Shown in pieces: positions 36,465 to 49,400 of a stretch of 64,000 nt of DNA; within the stretch, counting starts at the first letter, position 1, and each line of letters starts with the position of its first letter. The position numbers and the translations under genes were made by a program. Source of the stretch: Maylandia zebra (lineage: Eukaryota; Chordata; Actinopteri; Cichliformes; Cichlidae); the NCBI RefSeq assembly GCF_041146795.1, contig NC_135175.1, positions 33,480,136 to 33,544,135 of the forward strand. The letters are read 5' to 3'. A model generated the notes under the pieces. That model was not told the DNA's origin and ran no database searches. It worked only from the letters and a program-made list of their open reading frames with translations.

Positions 36465-39400
36465 ATGGACGTGACGACCTGTCTGAAGTCTCTGCTGCTG
36501 GCTATACAGCAGTACAGAGACAGCAGGACAGCGCAGCACGCAGCGCAGCTACAAAAACAGGTGGAGGTGAGCTAACTGTTCAGTTTATACATCCGTCAAA
36601 CTGGAGAATAACACCTGAGTGGCTTTATGAGGCACCACGTGAGGCAAGCAGTGGTTTGGGAGTAGAATATACAAAGTAGGGGTTTGCTGTGCAATAATTT
36701 GGCCTGTGATTACAACTCAAAATGCTGTTGGGGATATGTGTATCGTATCCCTGTGTAGTTTACGTACATGCCGTGTGTTTGCAGAAGCTCTCGGGCCTAA
36801 AGTGCGAGCAGCTGCTGTCCTCAGCTCAGGTTCTGCCCAGCGAGTGTGTGAGTGGGCTGGTAGAGCTGGCTGGAAACCCAAGCACCAGCCCCACCCTGAC
36901 GAGCTCCATCATCTCCCTGCTGTCACAGCTAGGTACGGAAGACCTCTTCATACTTTATACACACTTCAGCACCAGTAATGGACCATCACCTGAGTGCTCT
37001 GGCATTTTGAATTCAAGTTTATTAGTTAACTAAAACTTTGTTTTTTAGTTAACTAAAACTTTGTTTTTTCACAGAAATGTGAAATTCCAGAAAAGTCCCA
37101 GATTTGAGTCTTTATGTGATTGCTTCTGTCAACCCAACAAGCATTAGGGGCCTTTGCAATCATGTCATAGGGATGTAGTTTTATCTAAATGGCATAAACT
37201 ATTGCGTTTATATTGTAAGCAGAGGAGTAGTTGCCAGAGCAAAAGTATTTAAAACATTCACAGACAACTTAATCTGTATCGGTTGTCATTATGAAAGTGT
37301 TGTAAAGCCTTCTTTAGGCATCACAAAGCTGCTGGCGGGGTTTACCAAAGAGGCACCGTGTCAGTTTTGTGGCTGAAAGCTGCCGGGCAGATTAATGTGA
37401 CAGTGGTTTTACAAAACAATCCCATGGGAGCGGAAAATTCTTTAGGTGATCTACTAACGGTGTACTAATTTCTTGCATTCAGTTCATTTCAATAATTATC
37501 TCCAAAGAGCATCACAGATTAGTGGCTCAGAAATGAGCACACCCGATGAGGGAGTCTGTTGAAGCCAGGGATGCTATAACAAAAGTAATATAGTGAACAC
37601 GCAGGTTTTACACATGTCCCTCTCTGAAAACGGTGTGACAAATGAGAGGAGGTTGAAGAACAATCAATATATTTTTCTATAAGGTTGAACTTATCTGATA
37701 GAATTCGTTAGGGACTGTTATAAGGTCCTGAGGTCTGAGACTTGGGTGGAGCGGAGGATTTATCTTGAAGACAGCTGTATTACCACAAACTGTCCCACCG
37801 TATACATCTGTGTGTAACAGCTGATCTGTACAATGTGCAGAAGAACACAAAGTAATTGCCATCGCCTCTGTCAGTGCGCCCAGGGCGGCTGTGGCTACAA
37901 TGTAGCTTGCCATGACCAGTGTGTGAACGTGTGTGTGAATGGGTGGATGACTGAATGTGTAAAGCGCTTTGGGGTAGAGCAGGGCGATATGACCAAAATT
38001 ATCACGATGTACATTTGAAAATTTGCGATAACGATATAACTGACGATATAATTGACACTAGACAAAATGCTTTACAACTCCACAACTTTATTAGTGGGGG
38101 AAAAAACCAAACCATCAATGTATTTGCACTTAAACAAGCAGCTGTTTTTTATGTGCATTAAAGTTATATAAAAATGTAACAGTGCAAATGCAAATTCTTT
38201 GCTGACAGTTTAGCCAAAAGGCGTTTCCAGTGGAAACTGGCCGACATATCCTCAGCATAACCATGTAGAATATCCACAAAACTTAAAAAGAGGTTAAACA
38301 CACACAATACCGTAACACTATGTTGAAGCACAGTACGTATCACTCCGCGAGGCTCCTGCCCACGATAGCCGTGATGCTCTGACAATCCATCAAGCGGTGC
38401 GGCTTCGTAGCTTAGCAAAGTTGTACTAAAACATGTGACAGATTTTTGAGCGCCGTGTACATAAACTCGTTTCGAGGTCAGTAAACACAACCAGAGTTCA
38501 TACATAAGGCACACGGGATTATAAGGGGCTCTGTCAACTTTCAGAAAAATCAAAGGATTGATTTTAAGTGTGCTGTATTTTCCAAACAACACGGTAATAA
38601 CGACGGCCCGCTAGCATGCTCTACCACAAATAGTGCTTTGTTGTGTATCTGACGGACGAAAGCTAAACCAGTTCCACACCACTGAAGTTGCAGCATTTTT
38701 ACAAACCAGTTCTGGTTCATCTGTTTCATTCAACGATCCACTTTCGCTCTTCTCATTCTGCGTAGCCACCATGTGCGTATGTAAACAAAGGCACTGCGCA
38801 CGCGCGTTTTACCCATATTCTATCGCCATATTTCATTTTCTTATCATTGCCCAACATTACACCGGTATCACCGTGAACGGTATGATAGGGCCCAGCCCTA
38901 CTTTGGGGTCCTTAGGGACTAGTAAAGCGCTATACAAATACAGGGCATTTGCCATCAGATCTCAACTTCTCTGAAGACATATGGCATGTGTGTGTGCATT
39001 TTTTTTTTTTACCTTGAAATACCAATCATTACATGACATAAAGAAAAAAGATCAGTGTGTCGATTTATGCATGTGACACAGTAATGTGTAACTTCAGCAC
39101 AGGGACGGGTTAGGATCAGAGTGTAAATAACATCTTGTGTTCTTTGCACATCGACACTGTCAAAGATTCCTATGTGGTTGAATAGTTTGGAATAAAACAG
39201 CTCTACTCTGGATGAGTCCTACCTCCACCTGAGTCGTCAGATATATGTGTAACTCTTGAGGTTAATGCTAGAATAGAGGGACAATTCAAAATTCACCAGA
39301 TAATGAGGCAGAGGGATGGCATCGCAGTCAGAGGGGTGACCTATCATACAGGGAAGAATAAAAAAAGAGAGGAGAAAATGTAAGCACCATGTAGGAACTA

Positions 39401-40444
39401 ATGAAGATGGGCACACAGATGACTTTGTTCTTTAATTCAGTCTGAAGTTTTATTACTTTTCCTGTGTTATAGCCGAGCAATTTAAATTTACCGCTGTGGT
39501 GAAATAACCTTAAAAACAAGTCAAATGTGCACACCTGTGACCGATATGCTCTTCTGCATAAAAAACTGCACTTCACATGCGATTACAATGCCTCCCTGAG
39601 CTGTTGACAAGAACCTTTCATAGTATAACTGGTCCAAACACTAAGTCTGTGAAGGTTCTCAGTCATCCAGGTCATCGTAGTCTAAGGAGCTTGGAAATAA
39701 AAGCGTTCTTTAAGTTGCTTGAAGACGTTTCACCTCTCATCCAAGAAGCTTCTTCAGTTCTAGGGTCAAATGGTGGAGAGTCCCAGATTTAAGCACTGCG
39801 GGAGTAACCCCCCCGAGAGGGACAAAATGACCCCCTAATGATGCTTTACCTAATCACATGAGCCAAGGTGTGAAAACAGATGTAGGTCACAATCAGCCAA
39901 GGTTTTGGGTGAGCTCATTGTGAAACCTGGTCCCACCCTATCATGTGGTTTCCTGAGGTCAGATGGCAAAGGGTGTGAGTGGGCATTAAGGCGTCTGGGA
40001 AGGGATCTCAAGCTTCTCAGATGAGAGGTGAAACGTCTTCAAGCAACTTAAAGAAGTCCAGACGCTTTTCTTTCCAAGCTCCTTAGTCCAAACACTAAAA
40101 CTGAAAACTAAACTCAAACGAGCAAATCTGGAACTGAAATTAAACTGAGTGGAAATCAAATTCAAAGAGAACTAATGTGGAAGAAGTCATAAGAAAATCT
40201 AAAGCATCAGTAACTTTGTTTACAGCTGTGTGGACATCATACAAAGTGAGTTTTTCACTGCCACAAAGACTGTTACAGGTTCGAGCTCACACATCAAATC
40301 TCCGGCTTTATATAAAATATTGTCGTTCCGCGCTTTCAAAGTATTTCTGCGATGCAGTGTTATTTTATGGAGCCGAACAATACTTGACAATTGTTGATTA
40401 TACAGGCATAATATATAGAAATACATGGTGCCACTGGCTTGAAA

Positions 40445-40497
<53 letters not shown>

Positions 40498-43400
40498 TGT
40501 TTTGTTTTTTCAAAATTAAAACAAGTCTTAACTTTGATTTCAGGATTTCAGAAATCTACAGTAATTTTTTCCAATTCAAAACCAAAACTTTCATTCATTG
40601 CCCTTTACTACAGTGTTCTTACTACCTCACATGTTTAACTCATGTCCATACTGCAGGCAGAGGGGAGGGGAGTCAGACCTAGTGCTGTAAGACCGGACAT
40701 TAGAACAGGAATGTTTTGAGAAGCCTGAGCATGGACAATGTGTAATCTGGGGCTTTGAAGTTTAAGTATTATGATTCCTAGAAGGGAAATAAGAACCTTG
40801 TCAGGTAATCAGTAATCTAGGATCCAGATGTTCTCATCCCTGGTTTTATCCAGTTCAGTCAGTTCAGACAGATTCTTCGATATAAGGGAGTCCAAATTAA
40901 GAAATGGTCTGTGGTAAGGGGGAAAGAATAAATCCCTCTGAAAAGTGAGACCTCTCTTAAAGATAGTTCAACAAGTCTCCCTTAATCTGCTAAGACCATA
41001 GAAGGATGGTTCACAGCCTGGTGTTCTACGTGTAGCTTATACATATATATATATATACTCCTGCACAGGCTTCTCAGACCCTGGTATGTCCTCTGAGGTT
41101 TCACCGTCTTTTCTCAATGTCAGGCCCTCTTTCAGCTCATCTCCTTACAGCACTAAGTATGGCTGCCCTCCTACGGTTCTGAGTAAAATCATGTCTGCCT
41201 CAAATATATGTGCAGTATGTGGATTTCCACTGTTTTTACAAAATTCCGATAATAACAGCAAACTATTTGTTTGTGTGCCGAACTTTTCACAGTGTGCTGG
41301 AAGCTAACCTTTGAATGCATAAATAATCAGAGGCCAGTTGGTCAGTTAGGTTTATTATTGTCTCCCAAAGAATCCTATCGTATTGGGTCAGGAAACTGCT
41401 GCATCAGTAAGCAGAGAATAGTAAACAGAATGTATAGTGTAGTAAGAATAATAATAAAAAAAGGATGTTTATGATTTCTGAGACAGAAAATCTAAATGCT
41501 AACGACTTCATAAACACTCATTCCTCACAGCCTGCGACGATCAGAGCCGGGAGATTTTGCACAGCAGCTACAACCTCACCAGCACCCTGGCTGCTGTCAT
41601 ACACTGTCACAGCAACACACCTAGGGAGGCTCTGGTGCTGCAGGTAAGCCCATCAATACAGTCGGTGTGCTGCTAGCTGGGGGTGAGACTCAAGCAATTA
41701 CAGGAAACGTCGTAGCTGTTTTCACACAAACTGAAGCCCTGAAGTCTTCTAAACATTACCGTCAGCTTGTGCGAGCACAAATGTCTCTGCCAGTTCACAG
41801 TGACAGAAAGAAAGACAGAAAGAAAGTGCCGTGGTGCTTCTGCTCTTGGTGTCCTTGACATTTATACAAGTTAAAGCATATTTCATGAGCAAAATGTAAA
41901 ATTGAGAATTGTGTTTTACAAGAAACTCTTTACCCCTTGAAGGCATACAAGGACTAAGCACTGAAGCCCTTTCCTGTACTGAGCAGAACAAACTGTGTGT
42001 GCACCAGGAGCTCGTGAGGGTAGTTTCTGCCTGTGCAGACAAACCCAAAACTATTCCAATAGTGGTCAAACCAAATCTTTATTAATATAGATGTAGTAAT
42101 TACCTGAAGCAGATTTATGACTGTACTATCTACTCGACAGACTTTTACCTTTTAGCTTTGAGTCTTTCTCTAAAACTGTCTGTGTCGTGTTGCTCTGTAT
42201 TTCAGTGCCTCCAGGTGCTGCAGAAGCTGACCTACAACACTCGCATCTTCCAGTCCGCCAGCTGCATCCACGAGCTCATCACTTTTCTCATGACCAACAT
42301 GTGAGAAACACATCTCATCTCTGCCTTTATGTTATACTGAAATACTGCTCTTTATGTTTTGATTCATTATGTTTCAATTAACGAGATTACCGACGGTCTT
42401 TCATCACAGCCAATCTCAAAATGAAGACGTTGTCATGTCATGTCTCGGCCTCTTGGCCAATCTCTGTCGCGACAACATCTCCGTGCAGATCTACATCAAG
42501 TCTCTGGTGAGTTTCTGCTGATTCACATACAAGAGGAAGAGTTCTAAGAATTGGAGGCCCGAGAAATTCATGAGCTGTAAACCGCAATCATCAAAATTAA
42601 ACCAAAAAAGGCCTTTAAATATTTCACAATACAATAATAGGATACTCTAATGTTTTTGAGATGCACTATTCAGTTTTTTGGGCCACATGCATTTATTGTT
42701 GGTGACCAGTAGGAGTGAAACTGGTTATGTTGTTTTGTAGGACAACGTGAAGCAGTTTTATCGCACACTGATCAACTTTCTGGCGCACAACAGCCTGACT
42801 GTGGTGGTCTTCACGTTGTCTATACTGGCCAGCCTCAGCCTGAATGAGAAGGTTGGAGAGAAGGTAGGTGAACTCTGCTGGGATCTGCGCTTAACAAAGT
42901 GTCTAAAGACGAAACAAAGAAATCTTTCTGTAAATGTTCACAGACTGGACTGAAAAAGAGTGAAAAAGCAGCTAACGTCCAAAAATCAGAAAACTTTGAA
43001 AGAACTCCAAAAAAACCTGGAGAACTTTTGCTCAAAAAACACTTTTTATAAAAAATTACAAGCCAATCTGACAAAATGTCATCAAATGAGACTCAAGACT
43101 TCTGCAGGTCTCTGCCATGACTCGATTTTTTTTTCTTAACAGCAGAAACAATTGTTCCTTTTTTACTTTGTTCCTATTTTCTCTTCTCGTTTTTATCTGT
43201 TGAACAGTAAACAACATTCATGCTGATTCACATAATATCCTGTCTCTAATCTCTGGGATTTCCTCGTAGCTCTTTGATGCAAAGAACATCCATCAAACGT
43301 TCCAGCTTGTGTTCAACATCATCGTGAATGGTGATGGTACTCTGACGAGAAAATACTCAGTCGACCTTTTGGTTGATTTGTTAAAGAACCCCAAAATAGC

Positions 43401-46400
43401 TGATTACCTAACAAGGTATGCAGATAATTCACAGCTCTTTTCCTGAACAGCTGCTTTAAAACTCCGCTGAAAGCCTTTGTCCATTTCCAGGTATCCCCAC
43501 TTCTCGGCATGTGTGTCTCAAGTGTTAGGACTGCTGCATTCGAAAGACCCGGACCCTGCAGCCAAGGTGAGAGACGACAAATATGATAACCCACACCAGC
43601 TGTGCTTAACTCTGTAAGTTCCCAGTATTTCCTGAAACCATCACGTGTGACACAGTTTGCATCAGACGTGATGCCGCTGACGTCAACACTGACCTTCTTG
43701 TGGCAACAAAGTGGGTCGCTCTTAGACAGTAAATTCCAGTGCGGTCCGTGATGAGGTGCAAACTGTGCAACAAGCCCAGCCATGTGACTTCCTCGCTACT
43801 AAATATTCCACAGTCAGCTGTTAGTGGTATTATCACAAAGTGGAAGCGATTGGGAGTGACAGCAACTCAGCCACAAAGTGGTAGGCCATGTAAAATCACA
43901 GGGCGGGGTCAGCGTATGCTGAGGAGCAGTGCACAGAGATCACTACAGACCTCCAAATTTCACCTGGTCTTCAGATTAGCTCAGAGGCAGCGCATAGAGA
44001 GCCTCATGGATTGGGCTTCCATGGCTGAGCAGCTGCGTCCAAGCCTTACATCACCAAGCGCAACGCAAAGCTTAAAATGCAGTGATGTAAAGCACGGCGC
44101 CACTGGACTCTAGAGTGGGCAGATGTGTTCTCTGGAGAGACGTTGGTGGAGGGGGGATTATGGTGTGGGGTTGTTTTTCTGGAGTTGTGCTCAGGCTCGT
44201 CGTTCCACTGAAAGCAGCTCAAGGATACCAAAACATTTTGGACAATTTCATGGTCACAACTTTGTGGGAACATTTTGGAGATCATCTCTCCGTGTTCCAA
44301 CATGGCTGTGCACCAGAAACAACACAAGGTCCACAAAGACATAGATGAGTGAGTTTGATGTGCAGGAATTCGACTGGCCTGCACAGAGTCCTGACCTCAA
44401 CCTGATAGAAGGCCGACCCTATGAATGAAGAATGGGCTGTCACTCAAGTTCATATGCACATGAAGGCAAACAAGCAAGTCCTGCTCAAACAAAAGGTAGC
44501 ACTCAGTTAAACTTCAGGGATATGAGCATGTCCAGGTAAGAAGCAGAAGCCTGGGTGGATCCGTTTCACCTACTTTGATGCAAATGACAACAAGAGGAGC
44601 GCGTTCAGCATGGCTGAGGGATAGAAAGCTGTACTTTAGTCTTAGTTTTGTCTTTATGGCTCTGAGACGTCTGTCTGAACATCAGCGAATTATTGTTAAC
44701 GTCTGCACCATCACGGCGTCTTCAAGCAGCACAAAAGCTTTGCATCAAATCACGGAGCAACTTCAGGATATGCTCACGTCTGTTCAGTGCAGCCACTGAA
44801 CCACATTCTCCTTTCAAGGCTTACAGACACAAACTCACTCATTTCTGCACTTTAACACATAAAATTAATATATTTAAAAACATATAAAACAATAAAATGA
44901 ATTCCTGAGGTAAATACAAATGTTTTTTTGTTTTTAGACAAATAATTATTTTAAATATTTCTTACTGCTCGTTAATAAGACAGAAGTATTTCATATCCTG
45001 TTACTTAATCGATTGTTATCAATTTGACAACACACACCACACTTGTACGAATCACAGTTTCAAAGTTCTAGACTTGGCTGACATTGAAGACCTTTGAGGT
45101 TTGACCAGAAGAACGATCGATCCAGCGAACGCTGAGGGTCACAGAGGGAGAGCTGCTGTTTCAGCACTGCAGAGAGGCTGTAATGTGCTTCAGTGGAGCT
45201 GTTTAGTGTTTGGTTTCACAGCTTATTTTGGGACCTGGTGTTGAAATTCTAACATAAATATCTGTGTTAACTCAAAATGAATAACTGAAGTCAAACGGAC
45301 AGAAATGTCCTTGGTGAGCACAAGAGCTGAAAGGAGTCTCACTCTGGATTACTGAGCGTGCGTACAGATGGTCCAAACGTGTTCCTGTGTGGTTTTGCTG
45401 TTGTTGTTTTGTTTTGTTGTGCAGCAGTTAAAGAAAGCTGTTCTCACACAGACTCACATGTTTTTTCTTCCTCTTATAACTGGACAGCAGCGTTTCTGAT
45501 AAACCGGTGTCTCCTATTAACTGATGACAGTGAAACAACGCTTTCAGGAGCTGCTGCCGACAAACCAGGAAATAAATGCAAGGAATATTTAGTCTTTAAA
45601 AATGTTAATGTTGCTTTTTTGTAACAGCCTGTTCTCTCATTATTTGTGCGTGCAGGTTTAAGTGGTTACGTTTGAGTTGAACGATTCTGCAGCTGTCAGC
45701 GTTTTTATCAACTGCTGCCTTATAAAGAGACTGTGCAATACATTAAATGTCATGATGAGTTCATTTTTAGTTATTCTGGAAGAACAGAAGCAGAAATGAC
45801 CTCATACTTTCTTAAACTGAAAAACTAAACTGAAATGATAAAAATCTTCTATCAAAAACTGGAACTAAACTGAACTAAAAAGAAACAATAAAACGTCCCA
45901 AAACCCGAAAGGATTCAACTTGAATTTCGATTTTAATTGTCAGATCTAGAGGTTTTCTTACATTTGTTCAGGAGTTTAAACAGAAACTGAAATTGATTTT
46001 TAAATTTAGGAAACTGTTGATTTTAAAGTCACTCAGTGTGTTTCCTTGAAATGAAAACGTGATGCTGTAAAATATCAAAAACCGCGAGCGCAAGAGGAAG
46101 CAGGGCAGGGGCTTCACGGCATTTTGGTTGCACTTTACCTTTGATGTTTGAATTGAAGAATGAAACGCTGTAAAAACTGTAGTTAATAGTTTTAATATTA
46201 ACAAGCAATACAATTATGTTGTTTAACTGGTTCATAGCTGGTTTGCAAACCTTTTTTTTGTGATCTCAGCTGAAAAGCTGTTGGACATTTGTTGGTTATT
46301 ATTTGGTCGATGGTTTTATATCACAAGACCGAACTTGTTCAGTTTTGCTTTCATCTTTCATGTTTTGCTTTCGCTACCTTTTCCATGATGCTCAGGAACT

Positions 46401-49400
46401 AATAATGCAGGTTTAGGAACTCATCATGGTTTGGGTTAAAATATCAGGAGTGAAACCTGTGACAATGTGTAACGTGACATGTGTCACAAAAGCAACGGCA
46501 ACAGATTTTTTTAAATAGATACTTTTTATATACATACTAACATAAATATACAAATGTGCCATAATAATATTATTAATAATGATAATAATGTTGCAAAAAT
46601 TTTGTTATATATAGATTCGTCTGTTCACAATTTATCAATAAATAAATAGATATTCAAGTTTCAGTGGTACAAAACTGAGAAAAGTATCAGATGTTTGTTG
46701 CAGTTTTATTCGATTTTTAGTCAATTCTGTGATTATTATAAGCTTGAAGCTGCTGCTCGTATTACTCACAGGTTATGTTGAAATTTGGGTGTTTTGTTCT
46801 CTGAAGTTTATCTAAAGATTGTAAGCAGATGCATGAAGATGCTTCTGCTGTCTACTGTGAATATGATCAGACTGTTCCTACTCTTAATCAGCATCCATTC
46901 TAACATATAAGACAGAAAATGGAAAAGCATTATCGGCCCACCTTGAGTTTTACTGCATGATTGCACACTTGCCTTTTTCTGCAGCCTATTTTTGGATAAA
47001 GGGGAAGGAAAGCCTTTGTAAGCCATGCTCAGCTGCTACAAACCTTCATCTTGATGTGTGTTACGTGTGTGCTTCGCAGGTGTTGGAGCTTCTCCTTGCC
47101 ATGTGCAGTGTCTCAGGTCTGCGCTCGCTCCTGTGCGAGGTGGTTTTCAAACCGGCGGGACCTAAACTCAGAGCCGCAGGACGGGACGGTGGACGCAAGG
47201 CGCAGTGTGGGCTGGCACTGGTGCAGTGGCTGAGCTCGCCCGTGGAGGGTGGCGAATCTTGCTCTCTGCAGGTCCTGCAGCTATTGAGCGAGCTACTGGA
47301 GGTAAGGTAGCCCCACTGGGATACAGGGGAGCGGTCTGACAGTGGCAGAACCTTTTCTTCTGATTACCTGGAAGCTGTAGTCATGATTAAAATAAAATTT
47401 GTTAGCTGTCCACCCACTTCTCTTCCTGTCCTCCATCCAGGAGACACTGGGAGCAGAGAGTATGCCTGATTCTACACTGAGCTTTGTGGAAATGTTGCTT
47501 CCGACACTGTTAGGGCTGCTGAAGGGCCTCAATCTCTCACAGGGAGATGCTCACCTGAGAAAACACTGTCTCCGCATCAGCTACGTCACCAGCCTGCTGC
47601 TAAATATCCTTCTCGTTACCCTGCCGCCCTGCAGTCTGTCTGTATCTGCACATTAGGGGTGGGGGAAAAAATCGATACTGTGTAGTATCGTGATATTTTG
47701 TTTGCTAATAATGTATCGATACAGGGACAGCAGAAATCGATATTTTGTTACAAAAAAAGTTTTCGTGGACTGGAACTCTGACTTCAGAGCATGTTGATCC
47801 TTTTTCTGAGCAAGAATCCTGACATTCCTTCACTGTCCAAATGTGTTTAACTTTTTTTATTGCAGCAATAAACATGACAGTTTGCTTATTTTAATTTAAG
47901 CCATGTTTTATTTTAATTAAGTTTAAAACTTTATTTAATGTAAAATTATATTTTGTTTTAATTTACTTTCAAATTCTTCAGTTGCTGAATGGGCTGCATA
48001 GTTTTCATAAATTGCATAGTTCAGAATAGCTATAATTGTACCAGATTGTTGCATTCAGTTAAGTTGGACTAGACTGTAATACAAACCGTTCAGTTTGTCA
48101 ACAATAAAACTGAAATGAGAGAAAGACTGAGTGCGAGACTTTGATATTAGATAAAATGAATATTGATAAAGTTTACCTTTATGTACAGAATCTGAATATC
48201 GCAAAATATTTTAAAAAATTGCAATAATATCGTATCGTGCGTTAAATATTGTGATAATATCGTATCGTGGGTTGTATGGTGATTCCCACCTCTACTGCAC
48301 ATGTCTGATTCCTTCGAAGCCTTAACTCTCCCACTCCTGTGCACAGAGGATGCCACCAGATCCTTGGTGTCCTGTCAGATAAGCGCTCAGCTGTGCCTCT
48401 CACAGGTTGAAGCTCTTCTCTCATGTTGTCATAGCAGCAATCCACTCAGCTGTCTGCTTCCCAGCTCTGACGATGATCTCAGGTGAGTGAAAGCTCTGAC
48501 GATGTTTTGCTCAGATTTTTCTGGGTTCAAGTGATTTTTAGAGATGCTAGAAAAGCAGTGGGATTTCCAGACCGTGCATTATTAATGCAAAATACAGCTG
48601 CACTGCTTTATGTGATCAGTACTTTGTACTCACATTGTCTCTAAAAATCTTTAACTCTTTACCCCTTGAAAGTCTACCATGAGTAATACTTGAAGCTCTT
48701 TTCTTAACTGAGTGGTTTCTGCCATTTTTCAGGTGTTTGCATCAGAAGTTAGTGAGGGTGGTCTCTGCCCATGCAGCTACCCGAAAATGATTCTTAGTGT
48801 TGTCAAACTGCATCTTTTTGATATTTACTGACGTGTCAAACCTCGTCAGTAAAGGTGCAGTGGAGATAATCAAATGTAATTATGGAGGGAAACGATTTCA
48901 GAAAATCCCCTAAAACAGCCGTGCTGAGCCAAGTCAGCCATGCTCCATTTATTGGTCACTGTTGTTGGTTGTTATGAAACTTCACCCACTGGCTCTGATA
49001 TGTAGAGAAAAACACCAACCAACCATCAACACAGCCCACGAGCTGAACCAAAGATGTCAGCAGCCCAGGTGAATCCTCTGCTGGGATAAGCTGGCTAATG
49101 CTAACATGATGCCCAACAAGCTTTGGGAGAACGTCTGTTTGTTGTTGTTGTTTCTTTAAGAGGCCATTCTCAATTACACAAAGAGCCACAAGCAAGAGTA
49201 AACATGAGCGACACAGCGCTGATCTACATAACAGATAAGGAAAGCAATCCACCAAATGCTGTATCAACTTTTATTTTTATTTTTAAAGAGCTGTGCAGAC
49301 TTGCTACAGTCATTCACTTCACTTCTACAGAGGCATCCGCTAAGCAATCCACTATGTAATTAACTAAAACTAGACTAAAAACTGAAACTACATATGAAAA

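Noticed and set aside
36383..36679. 98-codon ORF over the cip2a start
   Set aside because: Different frame from cip2a exon 1 ([17 protein letters not shown]), which matches the family.
40177..40682. 153- and 77-codon ORFs across the TG repeat
   Set aside because: Low-complexity translation of (TG)n in a cip2a intron; no motif.
47399..48486. GT-AG model for cip2a intron 10
   Set aside because: GTTACC at 47615 with GCACAG at 48346 gives a frame ending in a stop, and other GT/AG pairs add or lose conserved residues; the AT-AC model aligns without gaps.
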